Of a DNA stretch of 64,000 nt, positions 47,947-61,289 are shown one piece after another. Numbering within the stretch: the stretch's first letter is position 1; the number at the start of each line of letters is the position of its first letter. Source of the stretch: Artemia franciscana. Taxonomy: Eukaryota > Arthropoda > Branchiopoda > Anostraca > Artemiidae. The position numbers were made by a program, and so were the translations under genes. The notes under the pieces were generated by a model. That model saw nothing but the letters and a program-made list of their open reading frames with translations. It was not told the origin of the DNA and made no database searches. The DNA lies in NCBI RefSeq assembly GCF_032884065.1, contig NC_088865.1:42913152-42977151 (forward strand). The letters are read 5' to 3'.

Positions 47947-48069
47947 CTCGTTTTCAGTAGAATTTATATGCCTTTTACATACTCTGTAAGAAGCCAAACC
48001 GCACACGGTCGTTTCACAAATGACGAATAATGTCAAATCACAATTGTCAATGTTATTTTGCGTTGCCAT
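47947..48069 (-). CDS. Candidate first coding exon, or start of a decayed retroelement ORF
   Basis: Not recognised. From ATG the minus strand reads 41 codons (MATQNNIDNCDLTLF to HINSTENE) to a possible donor ACGAG|GTAAAA in phase 0; the frame otherwise continues another 24 codons to a stop. Four cysteines and balanced codons give mild coding character. Upstream (48090-48220) lies 'aataaagctgtgttaa' and 'gttggcccgttctggacc', which resembles the end of an LTR and a primer-binding site, so it may be a truncated LTR-retroelement leader and ORF start. Neither reading is proven. Confidence 0.25.
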
Positions 48070-48399
48070 TACCTCAATTGTTTTTTAGGTCCAGAACGGG
48101 CCAACAACTGCAAGTTGCTTCAAGAGTATAGACCTCAGAAAGGAGCTCTAGAAAGGAATCGGCGATCGTTATTTAACACAGCTTTATTTAGAGCACAAAG
48201 GCAGAACAATGAGAATGTAACTAGGTAATTATAATAAGTTACGCGCCATATTAGTTATGCGCCATTGTAGTTGTGTCCCTGTATCCCTGCATAAAATTGT
48301 CCATGGGAAAAACAATCCGTATTCAGATCTATACCGCATTTTTCTAATGATTGCCTTTGAGCTTTGTTGACAGTGATTGCTAATCGAATATTCCCTGTG

Positions 48400-48590
48400 T
48401 ACCCATCGTCATTTATATATCCCCCCCTGTGCCCCTCCCCAGCGTCCCCGTTGTCCCGGTCGTCATTTGTGCCCTGGTCTATAATTTCTCTTTGAGTGTC
48501 CCGATCGTCATTTATATTGCCGGTGTCCCGGTCGTCATTTGTGTCCCGGTGTCCCGGTCTGTAATTTCTCTTTGAGTGTCCCGGTTGTGC
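48400..48590. repeat. 'gaccgggacac' minisatellite (reverse orientation)
   Basis: Reads as 'gtgtcccggtcgtcatt' units on plus. Same family as the other Helitron minisatellites. Confidence 0.7.
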
Positions 48591-48613
48591 AAGGAATAAG
48601 AACAACTTCACAC

Positions 48614-48919
48614 TCAAAAGACCCTGTCAAGATTGTTGCCTCTATTACGTTTTCCATTGTTTTTTTTTACAGCAAGTCGCGTGCCATTGCAAAGCTTCGG
48701 TGGGCTACTGTTTCGTAACAGTACTATTGGTACGCCTATTTTTAGTTGTAGCACCCGTGGTGGAAACCCTGGGAGATCCAGGGTTTGTCCAGGAGATCCA
48801 GGAATCATACGTTGTTCTTGGGATTCCTCGGTACGCTTTCTTTTTTTACTTTCTCTTTTAGCCACAAGCCTTTTGGCATTATCTCTTTGAGTCGCTTCCT
48901 CGGCTGTTTCTTTTGCCAT
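48614..48919 (-). pseudogene. Fusion ORF: Helitron N-terminus joined to helicase C-terminus
   Basis: 101 residues. Starts MAKETAEEATQRDNAKRL and one RKRTEESQEQ repeat, then via MIPGSPGQT jumps into [20 protein letters not shown] of the helicase, ending after LAVKKNNGK in an off-frame tail. The internal deletion removed Rep and most of the helicase but left the frame open. No known function; most likely a by-product. Confidence 0.65.
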
Positions 48920-49143
48920 TGTAGAATTTATACTAAATATTCTCTTTGAATCACAAGCCTTATATACTTATAATGACGTCATATAAAAAGCCTTACATAA
49001 AGAAATAATGGCACCAGCTTATAATGACGTCACATACATAACATACAAAATACATACATGACGTCATAATGCTCAATCCTTATAATGACGTCAATCCTCA
49101 AACATACAAAAATACATTCAACTTATTTTTATATATATATAGA

Positions 49144-51489
49144 TTATTATAATTCCGGGAAATGATAGATTTTTCCTTTTCCTTTTGTTAATCTTTTAGT
49201 ACAAAACTTTATCGTCAAAAACGGAAATTGTTAAAAACGGCAGGAATTTTTGCCGAGGATCATTAAACGCAAATGACGCAGCACGATTAAGAGTATTTAT
49301 GGTTAGGGGAGGGGAAAGGGGACAGTAGCCGATCTCCTGCTTGAAATGTTTTTGTTCGTTTATGTTTCACATTTTAAATTCATTTTAATTTTCACTTATT
49401 TTGAGAATTATTTATTCATCTATATCTTTGTGTGTAATCTTTATGGCTAGTATGATCATTTATTTTAATTTATGTTCGTTTTGGGTTTCACGATGTCTCT
49501 AAAAGTATTCTGTGGTCCTCTTGAGTTTGAATTATTGTAGGACTTTATTTCTGCTGATCTTAGGTTTAAAAGGGCTCCGAAAATTCTTTGAAAAATCTCT
49601 TTTTTGGACTTTTTTTGATTATTGTGAGAAATAGACATAACTTTACAATCAGAGTTTCATTCTAAATCCAAATTCTGATGCAATTGAAACACTTCCTTAG
49701 AAAATCATAAATTTTGCTTAGAAAGTGGGAAGATTCTTCTTTTTTAAACAATTATGAGCGTATTTTTCGATCAATTAACGTAAATATTGTGATCTAGTAG
49801 ATAGATAACCCTGAGTCTTAGCTATTGTATGATACAGGAGTTGTCAGTAAAAGTTTTTGATTCACTGATAATTGAGACAGCTGAGATGTAGGATTACCTT
49901 TAGAAGCAGATTTTTATTCTGTTTCCAAATGTAACATTCTTTTCCGTCGCAAAGTTTTAGGTTAAGCTAGTGTGCAAAAAACGTATTTTCCATTCGTGAC
50001 TCTTTCCTTGGAGTTGATTTAACTTCAAAAAGCAAGAAAATGGTAATATGCGCATTCATTACAGATAAACCTTTTGGGTTTAACACCACTAAACAACGTG
50101 GGAGGGGGGACTCTTTTGGTAGAAATGAATGCTATTTTTGGAATCAGAAAGAAATTCTAATTCTAAAATTATGTCTATTTCTTAGTTATGTCAGTAATAA
50201 GTAAATAAAAGAATTACCAAATTGTCACCTTACACCAAAATATAGAAACCGTATGATTGTAAATAAAGTCAATACCAAACACTGGTACTAGGATATGAAC
50301 CTTGATTTTTTGAAATTTCTGGTATGACTGGCAACTCAAATTAGGTGACAAGTTAGCTGTAAGGGTAAAATTCTTCAGGCCCTAAGACTTCTAGAATCTA
50401 TAGAAGCTACTACCAGGGATGAGGAATCTTATGCTCCTTAATATTGAAGGAGCATAACTTGCTTTGAAAATATTTTAACTAATATGGGATAGCTTTTGAG
50501 TAGAATTACATGGACAAATTAAAGGGAAAAATTATTCGCAATTCAGGTCGGGAGCTGCCATATAAAATCGTAATTTACGAAGTACTATCTATTATATTTA
50601 CAAAAATTTGAAGTTAGCATCTGAAGTACAACATAAGGCCCCCTGCGTGTAAGCAATGACAACTGGACTTCGTTTTATATGCACATTGAGCTTCAGTCGT
50701 TCTTTGAGATTATTCAATTAATTAATTTTTCTTTTCAAATAAAATTAAACTGTGCCTTTAAAACTTAAAACAAATATAATTATTCCAGACATAACAGGAC
50801 TATCTACTCAACCCCCCTCCCAATACTAAGGCCTTACAGTGCTTGATTAAATATGTACTTCTTATTTTAGATCAACAGCCTTTGTGTTTGAGCGGTCGCT
50901 CTTAAAGATTTGGGATACAAAATCAAACTTTTATATGTTTCTCCCCATTTTTGACAACTGTTTAATATCTTCTTCTTATAACTTTTGATTGGTAGTGTTA
51001 GATTTAACGAATATTGCATATGTACAATTGATACACTATCTTCTTTTTCTGCTTTTTCTAACGGTAGATAAAAGTTAGCCTACATTCATTTAATTATTCA
51101 TTTTACATTAAACAATTTGATATCTCTATTAAAAAGGCTTCCATTGAAAAATATAAGCACTTTAGATTATATTTGGGATTATAATGACCTTTTTTAAGGA
51201 ACAGTTTTTCGTCTAAAATAAAATTATCTTTATCACTATTAGATTTTTCTTTTAGATAATTGTTGATTCCTTAGCTTTGATTTGGTTTTACTTGCCTCTA
51301 TTCATATCGCAAATAAGGCTCGCGAAAATTCTAAATTGTCAATGGGATCAATTTTCAAATACAATAATATACTCTTTTGTAAAACAAGGAAAAGTTTTGA
51401 AAAATTTGCTATTACTGTAGCAGGACCTATATAAACATCTATTTTTATACTGTTACTTCAAAATTTTATTTTTAAACTTTTATTTTTAG
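49144..51489. other. Mostly unique sequence, no gene assigned
   Basis: AT-rich with many stops. It ends in the acceptor of the exon at 51490, so part of it is probably intron. A short acceptor-like stretch at 50045-50120 (DKPFGFNTTKQRGRGDS) is noted but lacks a phase-compatible donor. Confidence 0.4.
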
Positions 51490-51772
51490 TCAAAATTCAG
51501 AAGCTGGAACCTCAGAGCCACCATATATAATACGACTTCTTGCAGATGATCGTACTTTCGGATTTAGTGAACTTCTTGAATCAATAGGGACTATTATTGT
51601 TTTAACAGCACAAGCTATTGATACAAGCAATCAAACCTACCCTAACCCGTTACCACGCTGGGCACGCTTCAAAGGGGCGGGATATGGTACAATGTTTTTT
51701 GCTAAGATCATCCATGCTTGGCTTGATGGAATTCAGATATTGTTCAGCAAAGTTTCTGCAGAACTATGCTAA
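51490..51772 (+). CDS. Terminal exon of an unrecognised protein (KGAGYG family, member 2)
   Basis: Family not recognised. The acceptor 'tttatttttag' is followed by a frame of 93 residues to TAA, starting with the third base of a codon (phase 2), exactly as in the paralogous minus-strand exon at 9722-10052. Shared features: LLADDR against IFSNDR, ESIGTIIVLTAQAIDTSNQT, RWARFKGAGYGTMFFAK, and a final cysteine (AELC, against NVSC). Member 2 lacks the strongly hydrophobic tail and ends in an amphipathic stretch. Conservation is at protein level while DNA has diverged, which argues for a real gene. Upstream exons were not found in this window with confidence; none of the candidate exons at 5080, 12232 or elsewhere on plus is clearly linked. 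Confidence 0.65.
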
Positions 51773-51883
51773 TCCGACGTAACTACCCGACGTAATTATA
51801 TATGTATTGGAAAGCGAATGTCTTACGTATGAACCTGACTTAACTTGATCAAAATTTTCTTTTTTAATTACTACTTTTTTAAT

Positions 51884-52117
51884 TTAGCCCCCACTCCTTT
51901 CACTGACTGCAATTTCAAAAGCACATTTAACTTTAAACCCTTGACAACACCTACTTTTCTTCATTAAATAGCAGCTGAACCGGACACGCTTCAAACCTCC
52001 AGACACTACAAAAGTTGTTTCAAAAGAAAAAATAATATATGCCTTCCTCTCACTAGAGGAAGCTCTTCTTACAATGGGCTTTGTTGCCATTTCATAGTTG
52101 TTTAACCTTGAGCTCAA
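51884..52117 (-). CDS. Unknown small ORF
   Basis: 77 residues (68 from the second Met, MATKPIVRRASSSERKAY), basic, with three cysteines (FSCYL, SRCCQGFKVKC) and end SERSGG. Codon composition is somewhat better than background. No family recognised, no splice context defined. It lies about 110 bases downstream of the member 2 exon on the opposite strand. It may be a chance frame or an exon. Confidence 0.25.
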   Translation of the reverse strand: MSSRLNNYEMATKPIVRRASSSERKAYIIFSFETTFVVSGGLKRVRFSCYLMKKSRCCQGFKVKCAFEIAVSERSGG

Positions 52118-54500
<2,383 letters not shown>

Positions 54501-54509
54501 CAATACAAA

Positions 54510-54863
54510 TTAACTGCGTAAAACTTGCAAATATACAACATTCTTCGCTGTCCAATTGTCGCTGCATATAAATAGATTGTCAGGTTTACCGACCCTCGAA
54601 CATGCAACGTACAATTGTCCATGGGAAAAACAATCAGTATTAAGATCTATACCACATTTTTCTAATGATTGACCTTGAGCTTTGTTAATGGTGATTGCAA
54701 ATGCTAATCGAATTGGGAATTGCAATCTTTTAAATTGAAAAGGCAGATCCGTTGGAATCATGGGAATGCGAGGAATAAGAACAGCCTCACCCTCAAAAGG
54801 CCCTGTCAAGATTGTGGCCTCTATTAGGTTTTCCTTTGTTTTTTTTACTGCAAGTCGCGTGCC
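54510..54863 (-). pseudogene. Helitron H2 helicase C-terminal tail
   Basis: After the SINE the frame continues: [56 protein letters not shown] and ends VVYLQVLRS. This is the standard Pif1-like C-terminal motif (INKAQGQS ... YVACSR). A one-base frame difference lies in the A-run around 54842. Confidence 0.85.
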
Positions 54864-54876
54864 ATTGCAAATCTTT

Positions 54877-55227
54877 AAAGGTAAAAAAAAGGTAAAGGAT
54901 ACGGCATTAGACTTAACAGACCTTACCGGCGGTGCTGATCTCCGTTTCTTGGCCCTTCAGCCAGGAAGTGCAATGGGGGGTTGGGGGCCAGCCATCCTGT
55001 GCTTTCGCAAACCCTTCCTGTTTACCTTCCCCAGATTTCTCCAGGTACCCAATTAGAGCTGGGTCGACTCTGGCTAAGCTTGCAGGGTCACACCACTGAC
55101 CCCCGTCCCAAACCGAATAATTGGGTACACTGGGATTCGAACCCATGTCCTCTCAGACAAAGGATCCCGAATCCAGCGCACCAACCCACTGGGCCAGGAC
55201 GGCTATAATTATTGCCGCTATAATTAT
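54877..55227 (-). mobile_element. tRNA-derived SINE inserted in Helitron H2
   Basis: 351 bases, minus strand. Near its 5' end lie box A (tggcccagtgggttggtgcgc) split as 'tggcccagtgg' and 'gttggtgcgc', and box B 'ggttcgaatcc'. The long variable arm between them resembles class II (Ser/Leu-type) tRNAs. A body with 'agagtcgacccagctctaat' follows, and the 3' end is a simple tail of 'ccttt'/'acctttt' units. A 13-base direct repeat, attgcaaatcttt, flanks it (54864-54876 and 55228-55240), and the helicase sequence resumes exactly after it. Pol III-type transcription and LINE-driven insertion are known for such elements. Confidence 0.85.
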
Positions 55228-55240
55228 ATTGCAAATCTTT

Positions 55241-55818
55241 GGTGGGTTGATATTTCTTAAAAGTATTATTGGTACGCCTATTTTTAGTTGTAGCACGTGT
55301 GGTGGAAACCCTGAAAGATCTATGGAATTTAAAAATTCAGATGGATAATTAACCGCTTCATTTGGTTCCAAAACTGTGTCGACTGACTTGTAAAGGACTG
55401 CCTGGTCTCGAATCTTGGTCAAAACAATATTGTTGATTTCATGGACGTCTATATTTTTGGGTGCGAGAATCGTTCTTTCGCTTAGCCATTTATTATATTT
55501 ATAATTTTTTAGAATATTCGGAAATACTTTTACAATCAATTCATTTTTGGACGTCACTAAATTACAGAAATCAGCAGGTAGTTGTATACGTCCTGAAATT
55601 GAGTCTACTGGGAGCTTTCCGTTTCCAATTGCCAGCAATTGATCTGAAAATGTTTGACCAGAGTCATCGTTTTGCAATCGGACACGCATATTTGTAGTTA
55701 ATTTTAATATTTTTACGTGTGCCCATAAATTACAATTTTTCAGGCAAGCATTCATTTCGTCTGCAGGAGTTGATCTAGGTATTATAGGTAATGTTTGCCT
55801 GAAATCTCCCGCAAGCAA
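55241..55818 (-). pseudogene. Helitron H2 helicase middle part
   Basis: Reads LAGDFRQTLPIIPRSTPADE, NMRVRLQNDDSGQTF, LTKIRDQAVLYKS and [16 protein letters not shown]. The frame then enters the SINE, which adds foreign residues to a stop at 55153. Confidence 0.85.
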
Positions 55819-55842
55819 TATTAATGTGCTACCGAAGGGTTT

Positions 55843-56949
55843 CTAATTCCCTCTTAAATCTTTCAAGCATTGATCCAGAGCCTCGAGCGATTTTTTGTGT
55901 GCCATTGTGCACTCATCCCAAATAATAAGTTTGCATTGCTGCAATACTTTACCCATCCCAGATGATTTGGAAATATTGCACGTGGGAGTTTCTGTAGAAT
56001 GCAAATTCAGAGGCAATTTCAAAGCGGAATGAGCAGTTCTTCCACCAGGCAGCAATATTGCGGCTATTCCGGACGACGCAATTGCCAACGCTATATCATT
56101 TTTTGATCGAATTGATGCCAGAATCAGTTTTATCACAAACGTTTTACCAGTACCTCCTGGCGCATCCAAAAAGAAAATTTCTCCAACGTTGTTATCGACA
56201 CAATGCATTATCGTATCATAAAGGTCTTTTTGTTCCGACGTTAACTTGGAAATGTTATTATGTACATACGACAATAGATCACTCGTACTGTAACTTTGTT
56301 CACGATCCAATTCTACACATGTCGAAACAGCAGCGATACGGTTAGGTGAAGGCATTCCCAAATCCTGAAGAGGTTTGTTTGCCATACGTACGCACAAATC
56401 TTCTATAATAACTAAAGTGTAGTTATAAATTTCTGATGTAAAATCAAAACTCATATCTGACGTCTCTAATTGTTTTCGATGGAGTATATCTTCGGACATT
56501 TTTGACTTATATTTTTCCCATAGCTCTGTAGGAGCTGATGGAGAACAAGTTGTTAAAATGATGCCAAACAATGCACGAATTTGACTTGGGGTTGACGTTT
56601 CGCACGCGTCATTGATGCAGTTATCCCAGTGTTGGTCATTCTCCAATAAATTCAGAGCTTGGCATGCACTACGGTAAGTGTCATGTATAGTACCGTTTAC
56701 AGTTCTCAAATACTCAAAGGATGTCGGACCGGGTACATTCACAAAAAGCAGGCTTAGAATGAAGCATTCATGTTGATTGGGGTGAACGGTGTAGATTCTT
56801 CCTATCGTTGTATCTTTGAAGATGGTAGGTTGGCCGTCGACTGACTTACCCTGTTTTCGACCTTCAAATACTTTATTTTTAGTATTCCACGTGTAATACG
56901 AAGGCACTTCAGTATACAGCAGTTTTTTTGCAAAAGAATCATTTTGCAA
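55843..56949 (-). pseudogene. Helitron H2 end of Rep region and helicase N-terminal half
   Basis: 368 residues from the frame after MQNDSFAKKLLYTEV. Walker A is intact (LDAPGGTGKTF), followed by IAAILLPGGRTAHSALKL and Walker B-like IIWDECTMAHK. Ends DLRGN and TAG, where H1 continues RGKSKPFGSTL. This is the best-preserved helicase segment in the window. Confidence 0.85.
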
Positions 56950-58001
56950 AGCGAAAAAAAAGCTGTTAATGTTGTATCCGGTGGATTCAGGGCTCTTTGT
57001 TGCACGTTGGTTTCCGTGAAATAAACACGTTGACCATTCTGTAAATGTACCGCTAAGTGAACAACAGCTGGACTACGTTCATGTATCGGAAATGAAAGAA
57101 TTCTCCAAACAGCTTCATTACTGCATATGTATCTTCCAGCCTGATATTGTACGATTTTGTCGAAATCTTTGATTTCGGGCTGCAAGCCAAAAACTGCCAT
57201 GTCACTGCCTTTGTTGACGTATTTACATATGTATTTGATTGCCTTTACGGAGTTACGAGGCAAACCTCGTTTTCGCCATTCCACTGAGTACATCCAGCAT
57301 CGCACTGACCCAAACACTTCAAGTTTTACTATATAGTTTATCAGTGATTTCAACTTTTGCCGGAAGACACGGGCCGTAATGTCATGCCTATGAACCGCCG
57401 ATTGTCCTTGAAGTAAAAGCTGCAGTATCTCGTCCCAAGATTGATTACATGTAAATGTAATAAATAAATCTGGATGACCATAGAGACGAACATACGCAAT
57501 AGCATCTTGAGCATATTCATGCATATGACGGGGACTGCCAGTATATGACGAAGGTAAAATTGTTAATCTTCCAACGTTTGTGGTATTACCGTCATTTATA
57601 ACTGCATCTCGCAAATGAATGTATTGTTCAGAGCGAAGCTTGGTCTGATTCAGGCGGATATATAGCAAACGTTCTGATTCAATTTTAGCATACATATCAA
57701 CGACAAATTGGTGAAACAATTCACGGCATTTTAAAATATAATTTTCTTCATCCTGCCGAATCATTAGTCTATAGGAATAATAATGCATTGCACTGCATTT
57801 CTTATTCATTTCTTTGTTAGTGGCTGGATTCATCAATTTAATATTAAAGTGATAGCCGTCGGCTCCATCCCAAAAAATGATAGGATGTTGTAGGGCTTCG
57901 TAGCATCGATGAGTTTCAGCAATTCTTAACAACTGAGCGTTTCGCTTATGAAGAATAATATCTTGAGGTAAAAACTGATCACCGACCATAACGATTGCCA
58001 C
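56802..58001 (-). pseudogene. Helitron H2 Rep domain with the HUH motif deleted
   Basis: 399 residues. Starts MAIVMVGDQFLPQD, continues through HYYSYRLMIRQDEENY and CWMYSVEWRKRGLP. At that point H1 reads GLPHAHILIWL; H2 jumps to NSVKAIKYICKYVNKGSD. About 0.4 kb is missing, including both HUH histidines and the Cys-rich stretch, yet the frame stays open. The two tyrosines remain. The last ~25 residues are off frame because of a one-base deletion near 56945. Without HUH it cannot nick DNA. Confidence 0.85.
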
Positions 58002-58022
58002 TTCGTCGATAGTTGGAGCATT

Positions 58023-59120
58023 TTATCTACGCACATGTTGGTCAGGAGGCGTTTTGTCAGCGGAAATAACAATTTTATGCGTATCAGTAGGCATCAAATC
58101 GATGGCTGTTTTGAACAGACGCCCTAAATTATTATTTTCGTGGAAAATATGTTGCAATTGGGAAACGATTGTCCTTTCAACGTTGGGAGAAATTTCGCAA
58201 CGTGCTTTCAATTCAGAATTTCTATCACTGATGAAGTACAATTGTAAAAATTTATGATTCTCGCCTGAGAATGGTAGAAGGGACCCTGCTCCATGATAAA
58301 TTTGCCCTTTTACTTTGAAAGTAGACATAAATTGATCTGGATTTTCGATTTGGGCTCCAAACGACGTCATTTGGAAACATGAGTTGTATTTTCTGATTTG
58401 TGACAAAAAACGCTTAGATTCTGACGTAGTTCCAGTAAGGAAAGTCTTCAATGGCTCTGGTGGTGCAGCCAATAGAGGAAGTTTAACTTTTCCTGAGGCG
58501 CAACACATTCCCATTGTTTCACCATTGAATTTCAAGGCCTTGCAATAGGGACAAATTTTAGACATTGTCCCGATTTGAACACATCTATTCAAGCTATAAT
58601 CATCGACTGGGTTGTACCTGAATGCCAGGCGATAACTGTCAGGTTGCTCTGATTCCTCGGCATGCTTTCTTTTCTTACTTTCTCTATCAGCAGCAAGCCT
58701 GATTTCTTGCTGTTCTTGTGATTCCTCGGCAAGCTTTCTTTTCTTACTTTCTCTATCAGAAGCAAGCCTGATTGCTTGCTGTTCTTGTGATTCCTCGGCA
58801 CGCCTTCTTTTTTCACTTTCTCTTTTAGCAGCAAGTCTGCTTTCGCGTTGCTCTGGTAGTTCCTCGGCACGCTTTCTGTTCTTTCTTTCTCTATCAGCCT
58901 CAAGCCTGTTTCCTTGCTGTTCTTTTGATTCCTCGGTACGCTTTCTGTTCTTTCTTTCTCTATCAGCCTCAAGCCTGTTGCCTTGCTGTTCTTTTGATTC
59001 CTCGGCACGCTTTCTTTTCTGACTTTCTCTATCAGCAGCAAGTGCTTTGGCATAGACTCTTTGAGCATCTTCATCGGCTTTTGCCACTGTAAGTTCATCA
59101 GTCATTTTAAAGCTAAACAT
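58023..59120 (-). pseudogene. Helitron H2 N-terminal region
   Basis: 365 residues from MFSFKMTDELTVAK. Six charged repeats (RKRAEESKEQQGNRLEAD type), the Cys block ICPYCKALKFNGETMGMCC, then the region up to TPPDQHVRR. A TAA follows where H1 has a tyrosine codon (RRYNALTIDEV). Next frame begins 20 bases later with MAIVMVGDQFLPQD, so one base change separates the two. Repeat number differs slightly from H1. Confidence 0.8.
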
Positions 59121-59204
59121 TAATAGATTTTTACGTGAACATATATGTCTTAAATATCTTTAATGAAGTCAACGTCATAGCAAAAATGACGACAACTAAC
59201 TTCA

Positions 59205-59235
59205 TGACGTCAGTCGACACAGAAACATGACGTCA
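59205..59235. promoter_or_regulatory. TGACGTCA palindromes in the H2 leader
   Basis: Exact palindromes at 59205-59212 and 59228-59235, separated by a segment containing gtcgac. Same arrangement as in H1. CREB/ATF-type site by sequence; activity is inference. Confidence 0.4.
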
Positions 59236-59264
59236 CCTGACAGACAGACACACAGACAGACAAC

Positions 59265-59450
<186 letters not shown>

Positions 59451-59455
59451 ATATA

Positions 59456-60127
59456 TTAGCTGTTGGGGTGGCACTCGCGCCACTGCAACACCTAGTTGGT
59501 TGGGGCGCTTCGCAACCCCCCAAGCCCCCCCATGCGCGTAAGTCGTTGCGCGCCATATTATTACGCGCCATTTTAGTTGTGTCCCTGTGTCCCACCTGTG
59601 AATATAGATAGATATATATGTTTTTAACTACGTAAAACTTGCGAATATACAACATTCTTTGCTGTCCCATGGTCTGTGCGTACAAATAGATTGTCAGGTT
59701 TACCGACTCTTGAACATGCAATATATAATAGTCCATGAGAAAAACAATCTGTATTCAGATTTGTACCTCATTATTCTAATGATTGCCCTTGAGCTTTGTT
59801 GCTGGTGGTTGCTAATTGAACATTCCCTGTGTCCCCGTCGTCATTTATATATCCCCCTGTGCCTCCGGCGTCCCCGTTGTAGTTGTGTCCCTGTTTCACA
59901 ATCCGTATTCAGATCTATACCTCATTATTATAATGATTGCCCTTGAGCTTTTAATGGTGATTGCTAATATCCCCCCTGCGCCCCCGGCGTCCCCGTTGTA
60001 GTTGTGTCCCTGTGTCCCGGTCGTCATTTATATTCCCTGTGTCCCGGTCTGTAATTTCGTCAGTCGACACACAAACATGACGTCAGTCGACAGACACACA
60101 AACAAACAACTTATTTTTATATATATA
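59456..60127 (-). mobile_element. Short non-autonomous Helitron with minisatellite
   Basis: 3' end CTAA at 59456-59459 with hairpin ggggtggca/tgccacccc-like, then subterminal 'tgtcccacctgtgaata', 'gaatatacaacattctttgc', helicase-tail remnants, 'gaccgggacac' units (59815-60060), a leader with TGACGTCA and 5' end in 'caacttatttttatatatat' at about 60127. Confidence 0.7.
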
Positions 60128-60232
60128 CTAGCTGTTGGGGTGGCACTCCGCGCCCCCCCAAGCTCCCCCGCGCGCGTAAGTCGTTACGCGCCATTGTAGT
60201 TGTGTCCCTGTGTCCCACCTGTGAATATAGAA

Positions 60233-60309
<77 letters not shown>

Positions 60310-60529
60310 ATTATATATGTGTTTTTAACTACGTAAAACTTGCGAATATACAACATTCTTCGATGTCCCATTGTCTGTGCATATAAATAGATTGTCAGGT
60401 TTACCGACTCTTGAACATGCAACATATCATGGTCCACGGGAAAACAACCCGAATTCAGATCTATACCTGATTATTCTAATGATCGCCCTTGAGCTTTGTT
60501 GATGGTGATTGCTAATCGAACATTCCTTG

Positions 60530-60925
60530 TGTCCCCGTTGTCATTTATATATCCCCCCTGTGCTCCAGTATCCCTTTTGTAGTTGTGTCCCTATGTCGCG
60601 GTCGTTATTTATATTCCCAGTATCCCAGTCGTCATTTGTGTCCCAGTGTCCCAGTCTGTAATTTCTCTTTGAGCGTCCCAGCCGTCATTTTTATTCCCTG
60701 TGTCCCGGTGTCCGAACGAACAGTAGTTGTGTCCCTCTGTCCCGGGCGTAATTTATATTCCCAGTATCCCGGTCGTCATTTGTGTCCCGGTGTCCCGGTC
60801 TGTAATTTATCTTTGAGTGTCCCGGTTGTCATTTATATTTCCCGGTCGTTATTTGTGTCCCAGTGTCCCAGTCTGTAATTTCTCATCGAGTGTCTCGGTC
60901 GTCATTTATATTCCCTGCGTCCCGG
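60530..60925. repeat. 'gaccgggacac' minisatellite (reverse orientation)
   Basis: Repeats such as 'tgtcccggtcgtcatttgtg' and 'ctgtaatttctctttgag'. Open frames here are by-products. Confidence 0.75.
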
Positions 60926-60926
60926 T

Positions 60927-61093
60927 TTTTAGTTTTCTTTTTTTTTTCTTTTTAGTTTTTTTTTGTAGTTTTTACCTTTTTTTATTTTTTTTTTATTTTT
61001 TTTATTTTCTAGTTTTTAGTTTTTTACCTTTTTTTAGTTTTTTTTTAGTTTTTTAGCTTTTTTAGTTTTTTTAGTATTTTCTTTTTAGTTTTT
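60927..61093. repeat. T-rich low-complexity tract
   Basis: About 165 bases of 'tttttttagttttttag'-like sequence, reverse counterpart of the A-rich tract behind the ORF of the 25-kb Helitron. Confidence 0.75.
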
Positions 61094-61289
61094 TATGGCA
61101 CTTGGTATTAACCAAGTGACATATAGCAATCGCCCATTCTGTCGGTCTATCTGTCTGTCGGTCTGTCGGTCCCGGGTTTGCTGCTTTAGGCACCTCCAGG
61201 AAAGCTAGGACGCTGAAATTTGGCAAGTGTATCCGGGACCGGACCAGATTAAATTAGAAATAGCATTTTTCCCGATTTGACCATCTGGG

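Larger units (their letters stand above)
48238..49143 (-). mobile_element. Internally deleted Helitron (Hel5)
   Basis: 5' end TCTATATATATATAAAAATA at 49143 (minus), leader with several TGACGTCA sites (about 49033-49090), a short fusion ORF, a minisatellite (48400-48590) and the helicase-tail segment. The right part stops at 'ggcgcgtaac' (48238) without the usual hairpin and CTAG. The flanks 'aattataataa' and 'ttattataatt' are reverse complements of each other. Confidence 0.7.

Noticed and set aside
50045-50120. Short plus-strand stretch DKPFGFNTTKQRGRGDS after an acceptor-like site, faintly like the 34.3-kb exon
   Set aside because: No donor in the needed phase and the likeness is too short; kept only as a note.
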